A DNA stretch of 64,000 nt from Trema orientale. Taxonomy: Eukaryota > Streptophyta > Magnoliopsida > Rosales > Cannabaceae. The notes beneath the pieces were generated by a model. The model did no database searches. It was not told where the DNA came from and saw only the letters and a list, made by a program, of their open reading frames with translations. The DNA lies in the NCBI GenBank assembly GCA_002914845.1, contig JXTC01000511.1, forward strand, positions 144,426-208,425. The letters run 5' to 3'. This document shows positions 11,873 to 24,700 of the stretch, one piece after another. The position numbers were made by a program, and so were the translations under genes. Position 1 is the stretch's first letter; every line of letters begins with the position of its first letter.

Positions 11873-13467
11873 TGTTAGAATTATGCCTAAAAAGAGTTTA
11901 TTATTTATGGATATTTATCGAATATATTAGATATTTAATACAGTGATATTTTATACATAGCATTCATGATAATGTTTTGATTATTGGTATAATAGTAAAT
12001 ATGAAAAAAGTTTTGTAATTTATTTATTTGAGAAATATTTTAATAAAATTGTTTATTAAAGTTGACATATTTTCTCTAATTAAATCAAATAAGTATGTTC
12101 ACAACTAATAAGAGAAACTAGACACTTCTCTTAGATCGTGTTGCAAGATTTGTGCATTTATATTGTGTCTTAATCTATATTAGTGTGACCATATTCAAAA
12201 AAGTCTTAGTGTGTAAACATTGAATATAGACCATGTGAAATATGTTTTTATAATAAATATCGTTTACAAGAACATATTCTCACAAACTGAATGATTAACG
12301 CATGCCTTTTTTAATAATGAATTAAATGATGAACTCATATTTATAAGTTGTATTATTTGAGATGTTAAAAGATACGGATCAAAAAATTGACGATCTAGAC
12401 CCTGACATTTTGGTAATGCATTATTATGAATATTTGGAACAAATATTTATAGATATAAAATCTACAACTTTATTATATAGAGAAGTGAATACTGTCTTGA
12501 GGAGCCATAGGAGCTTAGATGATTTAAACCTTAGCTAAGTAATTAATAAAATTAGATATTTTATTAATTAAAGACTTTCTATAAATTTGGTCATCCATTA
12601 GATATAGTCTTGTATCAAGAAATTGAAAGATATAATTAGAGGGGCAAAATGATAATTTTACCTTGCTCCAATTATCGGTATTTATGTGAGGATACACATG
12701 CTTATATTACTTATCTAATAGATATAATTTTAATTACAAAGTATATTATGATATTTATTTAATTCAAGAGTACAGTTTGGAACTTTAGAAGAATAAGTCC
12801 ATAACTAATTGTACAGGCTCACTTATATTAAGAGTTAATTGTAATTGGGCCTTTTTTTTTTATTATAACTTGAATTAAATAAGTACATTTGGGTCTCTAA
12901 CCTATCCAACATCTTAGGCTATATTAGATTAATTGGGTTCAAACAGTTTTCTGGACAATTACGCAAAAAGAAAAAAAAAAGGTCGTATTGTTGGGTGGGC
13001 AATTAGGGCCCACCCTACAGCTAAACTAGCAGTAAAATTTGGCCAGCCTTGGCTCCTAGGACTGGCCAAATTTCATTTATAGTAGGGTCCTATAAAAGGC
13101 TCCTCCCCCCTCCTTTGTGTGTTACTTTAAGTTTTGACTAAAACATTAGTTTGGTGGTTGCACAAAATAAATGAGAGAAAAGTGAGAGAGAGAAATTTTT
13201 GGAGGCATAATTGGATGTTATTGGAGTTCTTGGATTCTCATTTGGAGGTTAATCAAGATCGAGGTGTCCACACACCTCAGCAGTTACAAGCTTGGTTCAT
13301 AGGAAGGAAGACTCATTAGTTGAGGTACATAATCTTTTGTATGTATTTAAATCATAACAAAGATCCTAAAATGTTTTTATGAAAAACTATAATCCGAAAT
13401 TTTTTTTATTTTTGATGCTTCTGCTCATCTTTGATTTTGTCACGTTTTTCTTAAATTATAATCAACA
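11873..13467 (+). mobile_element. Ty1/copia LTR (1.6 kb), second element
   Basis: Starts TGTTAGAATTATGCC and ends AATCAACA, followed two bases later by a TGGTACTAGAGCC primer-binding site. This is the 5' LTR of a plus-strand copia element. It abuts the minus-strand copia fossil exactly at its first base, so it interrupts or truncates that element. A TATA box lies at 13091. The opening resembles the copia LTRs at 49498-51519 and 61831-63426 (both minus strand). Confidence 0.8.
13091..13100 (+). promoter_or_regulatory. LTR TATA box
   Basis: TATAAAAGGC, followed by a pyrimidine-rich stretch, about 375 bp from the LTR 3' end. It is the likely transcription signal of the copia LTR. Confidence 0.55.
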
Positions 13468-13469
13468 AT

Positions 13470-13482
13470 TGGTACTAGAGCC
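13470..13482 (+). other. Copia primer-binding site
   Basis: TGGTACTAGAGCC, close to the TGGTATCAGAGCC primer site used by plant copia elements, placed two bases after the LTR end. Confidence 0.75.
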
Positions 13483-14028
13483 ATGGTTTTTATTATGGTC
13501 TATTTACTGCAAATACTTCTCTTTGGCTTGTTCTTGATCATTCAGCTTATGTATGCATGTTTGTGATTCTTAGATGGGTTTGGCACTCTACGTTTCTATG
13601 AATGGTTAATTGATTTTTGTCTTATGATGATGAATGTATATCAATTTTTTATGTTATGGAAGGTTTATAAATTTGTTGATTTTATAAACCTTGGCCATGG
13701 TTATAGAATATTTGGTTGTAACCTTTTTGTTGGAATTGTAATAAGGAGGGTAGTCTATTATCACCATTTTTTCCTTCTTGATAGAGATTTGTGTTTGTTC
13801 CTATACTAGAAAACTGTAAATCTAGGATTATACAATGTTATTAGAAAAACAACAATGGTGGAAAAAGCTTGGAAGACCAACAGTAGAGAAAGAAGATGAA
13901 GAAGGAGACTTCAATTTTCTATTTTATCTTTTTTCCTAATTTTTGTTTTCTGTTTATTTTTTTATTTATTTATTTTTATTTAAAAAAAATTGATAAAAGG
14001 GGAAAATGGGGGTATGGCCTCGAGCAGT
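13483..14028 (+). mobile_element. Copia untranslated leader, truncated by solo LTR
   Basis: AT-rich sequence after the primer-binding site with no credible gene. It probably resumes at 15997, because the solo LTR at 14029-15991 is flanked by GCAGT on the left and GCGGT on the right. Confidence 0.5.
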
Positions 14029-15991
14029 TGATGAGTGATTAATTCACTCAAAATGAAGTATTATTCTGCTCAAATAATTGTAAGTTCTCAAGCATTTATG
14101 TTGGTTTGATGTGCTTTTGCTTTGTTTTATATTTTTTGTGAATACTTGAGAATAAAGATAAATTTGTGTCAAATATCGGTATTTCAACCATTTTGGATGA
14201 AAGTTGAGTCTGATACAAATGCAACGCAATGAAAATCAGGCAAAACGGAGCTAAAACGAAGAAATGACATCCCCCGGAAAGAAAAGCTATCATGCTGAAT
14301 TTTAGAACTGAGAGCATCGTGGCGCTTAAATAGTATCACCATAGGGCTACCTGAAAAACTGAGTTCCAGAGGCTAGAGTGCCATGGCACTTGCCAGGGAG
14401 CACCGCGGCATTACACAGCGTCCGGAAGCGCATTTTTAGCGAATTTTTTTAGCCAATCTGGACCATTGATACTATCTAATCAAATTGTTTACATTCTACT
14501 CGGCCTAGGTAATCTTAGAGCCCCTTAAATACATCCTTAAGCCTCCATTTAAAGTGTGGAGAGCTGGAGAAAAGATACACACTTGAGAGCTCAAAATTCC
14601 TAAGGAGAGGAGTGCTTTGGAGCTAAAATTTGGAGAGGAAACTTGAGAGGATTGCTTGAAGAATTGAAGGTTTGAAGTTCTACCTCTATAAAAGAGCTTT
14701 TTCTCATTATCTCTCTCACTCTAATTTCATTTGAACTTTAAATTATGCTTGATTATTGAATATGTTTAAATATATGAAATTTTTGTTGAGATTAGTATTA
14801 GATTCTCCTATATTAAATTAATTATTATATACTTGGGGGTATAATGTAACTTAGACTTTGATTATATATCTTGATTTCTAATATGTTCTTTGATGTTGTT
14901 CTTGAATTTATTTATGCTATTCCATGCCTAATGCTTCTTAACTAATTAGCTACTAGTTGGATGATTTAGTTTCTAGAATTTGGCACTTGAAAAAGAGAAT
15001 TTCAAAAACAACCATAGGATAGTATAACCTACGATTTTGTAGAGTTTGAGAAAACCTATAGTTCCTTTGAAGCCATGATCAAAATTTGGAGAGGAAACTT
15101 GAGAGAATTGCTTGAAGAATTGAAGGTTTGAAGTTCTACCTCTACAAAAGAGTTTTTTCTCATTATCTCTCTCACTCTAATTTCATTTGAACTTTGTATT
15201 ATGCTTGATTATTGAATATGTTTGAATATATGAAATTTTTGTTGAGATTAGTGTTAGATTCTCCTATATTAAATTAATTGTTATATGGTTGGGGGTATAA
15301 TGTAACTTAGACTTTGATTCTATGTCTTGATTTCTAATATATTTTTTGATGTTGTTCTTGAATTTATTTATGCTATTATATGCCTAATGCTTCTTAACTA
15401 ATTAGCTACTAGTTGGATGATTTAGTTTCTAGAATTTGGCACTTGAAAAAGAGAATTTAAAAAACAACCGTAGGATAGTATAACCTACGATTTTGTAGAG
15501 TTTGAGAAAACCTATAGTTCCTTTGAAGCCATGATCAAAGAACCATTGAACATAATGAATTCTTAATTTCTAAGTTTATAATAGATATATTTAAACCGGG
15601 ATTTAGGAATAATTTCACTCGGTACTCGAGAGAGGGAGTAGAAATATCTTTGGGTGGTTCTTAACTTATAAACTAGGAATAATTTATTAGGATGAAATTG
15701 GTGATCAAAAGGCATAGTTAATGGTTAGGTGAATTCAATCTCCTAGTACATTTGTGTATAGAAGTTTCCATATTTTATTTATGTATTTATATTTATATTT
15801 TCATTTATTTAAATTATAAACTTAATTAATTTGATTGCCTAAATAAAGTTAGGTCACGATAATTCCGATAATTAACGATAATTTAATATCTAATTTCTCA
15901 TGGGAACGACAACTCTATACTTATCACTTTATTACTTGTTTACGGCCCGTGCACTTGTGGTTATTTTACGTATATGCATTTAAGCGTAACA
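14029..15991 (+). mobile_element. Solo Ty3/gypsy LTR (Athila/Tat-like)
   Basis: Starts TGATGAGTGATTAATTC and ends GCGTAACA. Flanks are GCAGT (14024-14028) and GCGGT (15992-15996), a 5-bp target duplication with one mismatch. No internal sequence lies on either side, so this is a solo LTR left by LTR-LTR recombination. The same LTR family appears at 41077-44190 (plus) and 48492-49497 (minus), and in fragments at 31769-31947 and 44265-44890. This copy is lengthened by a 456-bp tandem duplication. Confidence 0.8.
14625..15536 (+). repeat. 456-bp tandem duplication within the solo LTR
   Basis: Bases 14625-15080 and 15081-15536 are near-identical head-to-tail copies, both starting AAAATTTGGAGAGGAAAC and ending AGCCATGATC. 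The other LTR copies of this family in the window have the block once. Confidence 0.9.
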
Positions 15992-15996
15992 GCGGT

Positions 15997-17389
15997 GCCA
16001 GTGCTGCCCGCTGCCTGTGACCCTGCATAGGGGCGCCAACCTTGGTGCACCCTCCTTCCTTCCAGCCCTCCCTCTCCAATTAAAAAAAAAAAGGGTTTTT
16101 TATTTTATTATTTATTTGATAGTTTTTTTCTTTGGATAGTTACTTGTTTTCAAAATAGTTGTTTCCTATTCTGAATTATCTAATAATTATTTGAATTTAG
16201 GTAGTTACTTGTTTTCAAAATAGTTGTTCCCTATTTTGAATTATCTAATAGTTATTTGAATTTGAATAGGAAGTTGGCTATTTTGAAATTTTGAGTAACT
16301 ATAATTATTTCATTTGAGATAATTAAAAAATTTTGCTAAATATTTTATTTATAGTAAATCTTGTAGCAATTTAAAATTCAAAAGATATGTAGATTATTTA
16401 ATTCAAATTAATATCTTTTATGAAAACATGTTATTTTTAAATTTTGAATTAATCTTGCTTTTTTTAAATAAAGAAATATTTTTCAAATAGAACATATAAT
16501 ATTTTTCTAAATTTATATGTATTGAATATTTGCATTTATCATTAATAGATTTTCAGAAAAAATATTGAAGATTACGGAGATTATGAAATTAGAAGATTTG
16601 AAGATCAAGATCATCAATTTAATTCTAAATTTCGTAATTTAAGATTTTAGGGTAACCATTACTATAGGATATGTCATTTAATGCTTTATTTACTTATTGC
16701 AATTAATTATGCGATTATCCTTGTAAATCTATATTTATGATAATATGCCATATAGAATAAGGAGTGCCACCCAGATTCATCGTAATGTCATGCATATTAA
16801 TTATGATTTGAAGTATCAAATTAGATTTAGACAACTTGGTAAATCATAATAAATCACATAATTAATTAAATAGATTGAGTGGGAGAAGGCTTACTGGATT
16901 AAGACCTATGGTTTCTATTGTAAATCCATTAGTTAGATTTCTATATATGATCATCCTTAGGAGACTGTATAGAAATTATTTTCTAGATTGGGTTTCTTTA
17001 GATAAAACTCTAGAAGCTTATCATTTGTTATTACCCTTAGGTAACATTAACTTGAAAATCTTTACAAGAGTTTAAACGAGAGTCATACACTCAAGTTAGA
17101 CTTATTAATATTCCTCCTTAGAGTTTCACTAATAAGTTCCAATGACCAAATAAAATGGTAGTTATTAATAATTAAATATGAGATATTTTGATAGTAATTA
17201 ATAATCAAGAGGGTCCTAGTTTAACTAGAATTGAATAGGTCTTTCCCTTAGGAAGCTTATCTTATTTCAGGGTTAGATGAACGTTGAATAAAATGGGTAA
17301 CTACATCTATTTTATCTTATTTCAGGGTCTTTCCCTTAGGTCTTTCCCTTAGGATTTTATTCAAAAGTAATATATAACATTTACTTATG
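15997..17389. other. Unassigned AT-rich sequence, probably retroelement leader
   Basis: No domain is recognisable. A short GC-rich stretch (15997-16075) probably continues the copia leader that ends at 14028. A 64-bp tandem duplication lies at 16138-16265. A GAGTGGGAGA run near 16876 resembles a copia polypurine tract but I could not tie it to an LTR. The plus-strand frame at 16875-17075 has no recognisable domain. Confidence 0.4.
16138..16265. repeat. 64-bp tandem duplication
   Basis: Two consecutive copies (16138-16201 and 16202-16265) beginning TAGTTACTTGTTTTC. Confidence 0.85.
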
Positions 17390-17761
17390 CATGTTTTTCC
17401 AGCACAAGATCTAAAGATCCTAAATTAATGATACCCATATTCAAAGATTGGAAAGGAACTGAACATAAGTGGTACTTGAGTACTGAGCCTCCATAACTTG
17501 TCACAGAACACTCAATAATTTATGAGAAATTAGAATACTTCAAGCATTTGAATTCTAATAAAGTTATAAAATGCTATTTGGTAGATTATATGATAAAACT
17601 CAATAGGATATATATTCGTAAATTGGATTCCGTGAGGAAACTTTCTAATGAAATATTTCTTGATATAAAATCACCAGATGAAGTAATAGATAGTACTATT
17701 GAAAAGTTTGATAAGTACAATCTTGAACTTGGATTCAAAATTTACAACATACTCAGGGATA
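17390..17761 (+). pseudogene. Unidentified repeat-family ORF, copy 1, left part
   Basis: I do not recognise the protein. The frame reads a lysine-rich, probably helical product (MNSNKVIKCYLVDYM at 17548, then KLDSVRKLSNEIF). A possible 3' splice site (TGCATGTTTTTCCAG near 17387-17401) precedes it. It matches copy 2 on the minus strand at 45664-46077 residue for residue with scattered changes. The coding match stops at 17761, where CACTA-A begins, and resumes at 27157. A stop interrupts the upstream part of the frame. It could be a decayed retroelement gene or a host gene caught in repeats; the sequence does not decide. Confidence 0.6.
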
Positions 17762-18050
17762 CACTACTACAAAAAAGATAATAGACAGCATCTTTTAGGC
17801 AATATTTGTGAAAAAAATGTTGCAATATATATTTTTTTCCTTTTCTGCAACATTCATTTTAAAAGTGTTATAAAAAATTTCTAAAAATTTCTCTATTATA
17901 ATACTTTCAGTGGAAGTGTTGCATTTTCTATGAACACTTACACCAATAACAATACTTTCTTAACACTTCCTTAGGCATGTTGTTGTTTCTTAGTTTATGC
18001 CTGTTTAAGCAACATTTTTTATAGCAATATTGCACTTAATTTTCTAGACT
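17762..18050 (+). repeat. CACTA-A 5' TIR and subterminal repeats
   Basis: TIR CACTACTACAAAAAAG, then repeated motifs such as AATATTTGTG, GTGTTGCA and AACACTT in both orientations. In CACTA elements such arrays bind the element's own regulatory protein. The same block opens CACTA-B piece I at 46641. Confidence 0.8.
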
Positions 18051-18514
18051 CAAGACCCGAGACCCAAGTTCAATACCCGATCCAGAAAAATCCCAAATAC
18101 CCTGCCTAAACATCCCGCACTCAAGAAAAAAATCTGCAGCAGTTCTTCTACCTCAACAGCGCTAATCTTCTTCTCCGTCAAAGGTTAGGCTATTTTGATC
18201 CTTTCCTTTGAATTGAAGGCATAAAAATCGTTCCCATTATTGTTGTATTCTCAATTTTATTTTTACTATAGTATAACCAATAGAAATCTCTACGTTGTGC
18301 TGTAGGAATAACTTCGGAAAAAATTAACAATTGACTGCTGTGATTTCCAGTGAGCGTTGGGTTTGGACAATAATGTAGCTATTTCATTTATTCTTGGTGG
18401 GATACTATGGGTCTTCCATCAATTTCCACACCCAAAATCAACGTTTAGGTGAAATTTAAGTATTTTTTTTCTAAACTTTATTATTTATTTCTAATTTCTT
18501 ATGTGAATATTTTT

Positions 18515-20038
18515 AATTGAACTTCTTATTCAATTGTTTTTTTTTTCCTGAAATTTGTGTTAATTGTGCTTTTGAAATTTTGATATGCAAATTGAGATGT
18601 GATATGTGTGTGTTTTCGTTAATAGAAATATATGAGTCGACTATTCTAGGTGTTAATTCGAAGCCGTTTAGATCGTATCTTAGTTTAACTGCCATTATTT
18701 TTAAAGTACTAGCTTTGGCACACACTTTAAGATTTCCCTCTAGTACGTACATAATTGTGTAAGAAGAAAGACTTAACCATTAATAACATAGATTTGTCAA
18801 TTGAGAATAAACAGGAATTATTAAATTTCCTCTGTTTTAGTTCATTATTCTCTGCCAATAATATTAACTGTTGAAAGTCATTACAACCTCTAGCTTACTC
18901 TAGAGAACTCTAGAATAATCTATTTTACATGGACTGCCCGAACTTATTCATATTGCCCAAGCTAATAGCCCATTGCCCATTCTAGAAGACTCTGGGAAGA
19001 GAAAGTCAGCAAGTTAGCTACACTAACTGACCTTAAAGTGCATATATAAAGAAAGCCATGTCTCGGTTGTCTGTGTGTGTGAGAGGTGGTGTGCCAAGTA
19101 ACCGTGTGAGTGCAAGTGAATGGATTGAATTAAAGTGAGCTAGTGTGTGTCCACGTGAGGAAGAGTGAGTTGAAGTGAGAATAACATATTTGTGCAATGC
19201 TAACAAATACAATGTCATGTTTTGGCTTCAAAATTCCTTTTCTTCTTTTTTCTTTTTTTAATGAAATTTAGCTTAGTTTAAATGAAAAAACTAGTGAATT
19301 GATCCAAGATTCTGCAGTCATCAAGGTTAAATCACCTTCTCTTCGTCTCTCTTTTTTTTTTTGGGAAGTTAGATCACCTTTTTTGTTACCATGTGTTCTA
19401 GTCTATTTTGTGTTGACACTAATGGATATAGGATAGTAAGTTTTGAGATGGCAGTATATGAATGGTGTTAACAATTATAGACACAACATATTATGTTCAT
19501 GCTTGCTGATATTAATGGGTGGGATATCGTTGGCAAAGTAGGTATTGACGTTGATAGTGAAAAAGGGACTCAGAATGCTTACTAAATTTTTAACTGGTCT
19601 TAGTGTCAAAGAGCCAATTGTTTAATATATATTTATATCAGAATATAAAATTACTTTCTTGTAGGGATATTAATAATTTCTTTTGGACTTGAGTACTTTT
19701 TTTGTTCCATGAATGTTGGACATCTTAGTTTGTAAAGGGCATTGTTTTTAGTCCATATTATGTTAGTATTAGAAAGAGTACAAATTCAAAATCATTCTGA
19801 GAATCAGTTTCTAATACGTGGTATTTGTTTGATTATATATTTGCTAGCTAGAAGAAAGAGTCTGTAATTAATGCGAATCTCAATGTAACTTACAACTATA
19901 GAAATCTCACTGTAACTTTGACTTTTATTGCACTTTGTTCATTACCAATATTTAGAAAATGGTTTTGCTTGAGCACAATATAATAATCTACAGTAACAAA
20001 TTATTATCCCACGTAATTGCAACACTTCACAAGTGCAA
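18515..20038 (+). other. CACTA-A 5' non-coding region
   Basis: Promoter, leader and first-intron type sequence of the transposon. A GC-richer stretch at 18050-18190 ends in a GT donor-like CAAAGGTTAGG and is the best candidate first exon. Frames here, such as 18517-18762, recur in CACTA-B piece I at 47434-47661 but have no domain. Confidence 0.5.
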
Positions 20039-22170
20039 TTGAAGGCTCGAAATGGCTAGAGCGATAGTGGAATTTCTCAACTTCTTGCTCTTTTAGGAGA
20101 ACTTTTTCCAGAGAAAAATGAAATACCTGCAAGCATGTATGAAGCAAAAAAAAAAAACATTGTGCACACTAGGGATGGAGTATGAAAAGATTCATGCATA
20201 TCCAAATGATTGCGTATTATACTGCATAGAGTTTGCAAATGTAGCTATTGTCCTGTTTGCAATGTTTCCAAATGGAAAAGGAAGAAGAATTCTAAGGAGA
20301 AAAGAGGGATCCCTGCAAAAGTCTTATAGTACATACCACCAAACCCTAGGTTTCAACGTTTATTTCGTAATTTTAACCGTGCTAAAATATTGAGATAACA
20401 TGATGAAGAAAGGATTAAAGATGGAAAACTTAGGCATGTGACAGATGCACCAGCATGGAAAAAGTAGATGAAATGTGGGACAAAATCAAGAGAGATACTA
20501 GAAACTTTCATCTTGGTCTTTCTGCAGATGCCATCAATCCACATAGTTCACTTAATAGTAACTATAGTTATTGGCCAGTTATTCTTGTTATATATAATCT
20601 TCCTTCACGGATGTGCATGAAACGCAGGTTTACAATGCTCACATTACTAACAACAGGACTGAGGCAACCTGGAAATGATATAGACGCATACTTGGCTCCA
20701 TTGATTGATGACTTAAAAACTTTGTGGGAAGGAGTACAATGTTTTTATGCCTATAAGCAAGGGAGTTTTATGTTGAGAGTAGTCCTATTATTCAATGTGA
20801 ATGACTATCCTGCATTGTTAAATTTTTTAGGACATGTGACTAAAGGTTATAAAGCGTATGTAGTATGTAGTGAGAACACATTTTCAAGTAGATTGAAACA
20901 TTGTGGAAAGGAGTGTTACATGGGTCATAGGCGATATCTCAAAAGCAATCATCCATATCGAAAATATAAACATTCTCTTGATGGTAAACCAGAATTTGGG
21001 ACAGCTCCAACCCTTTTGAGTGGGGAAGAAATATATGAAAAATGCGTGAACTGAAGATCCAATTTGGAAAGCCTACTGAAGATAAAGACAACAACAAAGA
21101 CAAAGATGATATAATTAGCAAAAGAAAAAGAAATGGACAAAATAAGGGAAAAGGCAAAAGGAAAAAGAAAAGTAAAGACAAGATGGAGGAAAATGAACAA
21201 AATTTAAAGTGTTGGAAAAAAAAAATCTATATTCTTTGAATTAGAATATTGGAAATTTTTACTTGTAAGATACAAACTTGATGTGATGCATATTGAAAAA
21301 AATATTTGCGATAGTATAAGTGGGACATTGCTTAACATTCCTGGAAAGAATAAAAATGGATTGAAAGCTCACTTAGATCTTAAGGAAATGGGAGTGAAAG
21401 AAGAATTATACCCAAAGGTTGGTGAAAAGCATACTTTTTTGCCTCCAGCTTGTTATACATTAAGTAAGGATGAGAAATATTGCTTTTGCAAGACTTTGGC
21501 AAAAATAAAGGTTCCAGATGGGTATTCATCAAATATATAGAACTTAGTGTCGATGAAGGACTTGGGACTGATTGGTCAAAAATCTCGTGATTGTCATGCA
21601 TTGATGCAATAATTATTACCTATTGCGATGCGATTAATCTCACAAAAACATGTTAGAAAAGTGATAATAAGGTATTCTTCAATGCCATTTGTGCAAAGAC
21701 AATAGACGTATCAAAGTTAGATAATTTGCAAAATGAGATTGTGAAAATGCTTTGTTTATTTGAGCAATATTTTCCTCCATCATTCTTTGATAATATGATT
21801 CATTTAATAGTATATCTTGTTAGAGAAATAAGGTTGTGTGGTCCAATTTATTTGCATTGGATGTATCCTTTTGAAAGATACATGAAAATCTTGAAGGGGT
21901 AAATTAGAAATCATAATCGCCCAAAGGGTTGTATCGCGGAATGTTATATAGCACAAGGGGCTATAGAATTTTATTCAGAATACATTGCCAATGTAGATAC
22001 AATTGGATTTCATAAACTACGCCACAATGTAGAAGATGAAAGTAGGGGTATAAGCAGCAGTCGTCTTAAGGTCATTAGTGAAGATGACTTGGAGTTAGCC
22101 CATTAAAATACATTGGAATAATATTAAAGTTCAATCCTATATCAATTTAGTAATTTCTAATTTAAAATAA
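20039..22170 (+). pseudogene. TNP2-type CACTA transposase (broken), CACTA-A
   Basis: Matches the Transposase_21/TNP2 family. Visible landmarks are CTLGMEYEKIHAYPNDC, a YSTYHQTLGF-like region in a shifted frame, LGLSADAINPHSS (first catalytic Asp in the position of the family's LGLATDGFNPF), NDIDAYLAPLIDDLK, and GHVTKGYKAYVVC with YMGHRRYL. Then come MMHIEKNICDSISGTLLNIPGKNK (21283), VPDGYSSN and the DUF4218 signature WMYPFERYMKILKG (about 21860). Compared with CACTA-B the coding start is missing: about 1.2 kb containing the Transpos_assoc domain is deleted at 20038. Several stops and frameshifts follow, so it is not functional. Confidence 0.88.
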
Positions 22171-22389
22171 TTTTTCCAACAATATAAAATATTCTCCTGC
22201 TCATTATAAGATGCCTTTTATAGGGAGCATTTAGAGTGGTTAAAGTTAAAGAATCCATCTAAAAGACAAAAATAGATATAAGACGAACACCATCGAACAT
22301 TCATAATTTGGTTTAAAGATAAAGTAAAAAACTAAACCGTTTTAATTTGTTTGAATTCTGACGATGTATTTTCACTAATTGTACACATT

Positions 22390-23069
22390 TGTAGGTTGAT
22401 TTTGAGCTATTAAATCCTACTCATAATGTTTCTGAAAACATAAGATGGATTTCTAAAGGTCCCTCACATCTAGCTATCAAACACGATAGTTATGTTATTA
22501 ATGGTTGTCGTTCGAGTGCTAGAGCACTTGATGAGAAAAGGGTTAACAAAAACAGTGAAGTTAGTATTGTAGCTAAAATTATGCAATTTGCTAGTACAAA
22601 AGACAAGAACCCAATTTATAGAGACATAACATTTTATGGTGTAATAGAAGAAATTTGGGAGCTTGACTATCGTGCATTCAAGATTCCTATTTTCAAATGT
22701 ATATGGGTTGAAAGTAACCATGGAGTCAAACAAGATGAGTTAAGTTTCACCTTAGTTGACCTAAATAGATTAGGTCATAAAGATGACCCGTTTATTATGG
22801 CAACTCAAGCTCAGCAAGTATTCTACATTGAAGATCCACTTGATAATAGATGATCTATAGTGCTTTCAACAAAACCAAGAAACTTAAGAGAAGAAGAAAA
22901 TGATGATGATGAAGGTATTGAAGGAAATAGAATTGATGAACTTAATACAGTTGCAAAAGAATTAGAAGATATTGTTGATTTTGATGATGCGAAAGCTACT
23001 ACCGGATCGTATGCACAAGAAGATGTTGAAGGGATTTCAATTGACATTGGAACTGAAAAAATTATATAA
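22390..23069 (+). pseudogene. TNP2 C-terminal part with DUF4216, CACTA-A
   Basis: After an intron, the frame resumes with an EHLEW-like segment and then DUF4216 at 22581-22853, containing FYGVIEEIWELDYRAFKIPI, FKCIWVESNHGVKQDE and DPFIMATQAQQVFYIEDP. An acidic tail rich in Glu and Asp follows to 23069. DUF4216 is the standard C-terminal module of plant TNP2 transposases. One stop separates it from the acidic tail. Confidence 0.85.
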
Positions 23070-23245
23070 GGTTTACATTCAATTGTACTATATGCATAAT
23101 TTACTAAATGCAACTATTATTCAAAGTTATTTGTTAATGATAAGTGGGCTATTGTTTGCACATTTATATTACTGGATTGTAATACTAATGAATGTTTTAT
23201 TATTGTTTGCATTAATGGTGATTTTCTTGTTATGTTTGCAGGGCA

Positions 23246-24700
23246 ATGGAGGATGAGAGAGATTTTGTGACTGACGATCTCAAGGAGTTAAAAGAAAGAG
23301 AAGAAGTAGATGCAACACAAAATACTACTAAAGTGAAGGGTACAAGAAGTAGTAGCATTTGCAAGCAAGTTCTTAGGAACAAAAGCAAAGGAGTACTAGA
23401 GAGAGTGAAATTCAACCGAAGATCGCAACTAATAGGTGATGAAGCAAAGCGCTATGAGAATTATCTTGGATCTTTAGCTCGTGGTATGGTTCTATCACGA
23501 TTGAAAATTGGCATAAGGTACCAGATCCCACGTTAGACAAAGTATGGGATGAAGTGAGAGTAAGTATTCTTTTGAAAGTCTTTTACATTTATATCAACAT
23601 TTATATGACTCTAACTTTCTTTTGTCAACAATCTTTTCGCAGGGAGGATTTAAATTAGATTGGCGTACTAGAGACCACACATTACAATTCGTTAGGAGAA
23701 AATGATGACAGTTTAAGTCAATTTTGACATCTTACATATATAATTATTTAGAGGATGAGGAGTTTCGAGCAAAATATCCTGACGCCTTGGTAAAACTATC
23801 TTTAATCTATCCTTCGATTACTAAGAAGCAATGGTTGGTATTTGTTGCATCTTGAAAGACACCTAAACTTAGGGTGAGAATTACTGAACTTATGACTATA
23901 AATACTTCTTGAAAAGCACAATTTGACAAAATGTAAATAAAAATGAGCAGAATAAGCGAAGAATTTGACAACAAAAGTATGGAAGAGTTGAATATCAATA
24001 TCGACTCGGTCCTAAAGGTTATGCTGAATTGGAATATAAGATTGTAAGTTAGTCTTCATTCCATAATTAGTGAAAAAATGTTAGTAATTACTTTCTTGCA
24101 GAAATTTAATTCATACAATTTGTAATAGCAAACTGAACATGGGAACTATGAGGAGATTGGTCGAGCTATATTATGGCAAGAAGGTCACAAAGATAAAAAA
24201 GTTGAATACCAGGATAATGCGATTAGAACAAAGAGCAATTTGATTGTAAGTTAACTTAACATAATTATTGTTGCTTAATTAGTTTGTATCTCTATAATTA
24301 CTAAATTATGTCATTCGCATGATGCAGAATGAACTATTTGAAAGACAAGAAAGGGGAACTCGTAGAGATTGGGAAAAATGACATATTGGCTCAAGCGTTG
24401 GGTACCCCAGAGTACTCATGCCATGTTTGAGCTAGAGGGTACAATGTCACACAAAAGACATTTTTCAAAAAACCTATAGGGGGGCTTAAAAAACTTCCGG
24501 AAGATCAAATTAACTTTCAAAGGCAACAAGAACGTAAATTCGCAACGGAAGTGGAGATGATAGAAAACTTATGGAAGAAACATACATTAGACCTAGAACA
24601 CCGATTTGGGAAAAAATTGAAGGAACTTGAGACTAAACTTGGTGGTAACACATAATGTTCTGATGTACCGATGACAAGCTCTCCGAAGCATGATCTATTC
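23246..24700 (+). pseudogene. Second CACTA gene, Transposase_24 type, CACTA-A
   Basis: Starts MEDERDFVTDDLKELKE at 23246, with VKFNRRSQLIGDEAKRYENY and LGSLARGMVLSRL matching the N-terminal pattern of the Ptta/En/Spm Transposase_24 family. Later exons carry FKLDWRTRDHTLQ, KSILTSYIYNYLED and KKQWLVFV, then the LGTPEYS and RGYNVTQKTFFKK pattern near 24400. Introns with GT...AG borders separate the blocks. Premature stops are present. In autonomous CACTA elements this gene supplies the subterminal-repeat-binding or accessory function. Confidence 0.75.

Noticed and set aside
16875-17075. A 66-residue plus-strand frame
   Set aside because: No domain, no paralogue in the window, and AT-rich context; likely chance or retroelement leader.
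18517-18762. Frames on both strands in the CACTA-A 5' region
   Set aside because: They recur in CACTA-B only because the DNA is homologous; there are no domain or splice signals, and the region is more likely intron.
20939-21200. Phe/Ser/Leu-rich minus-strand frames resembling membrane proteins
   Set aside because: They are the antisense of a lysine-rich linker in the TNP2 region; the same shadows appear at 34459-34776.
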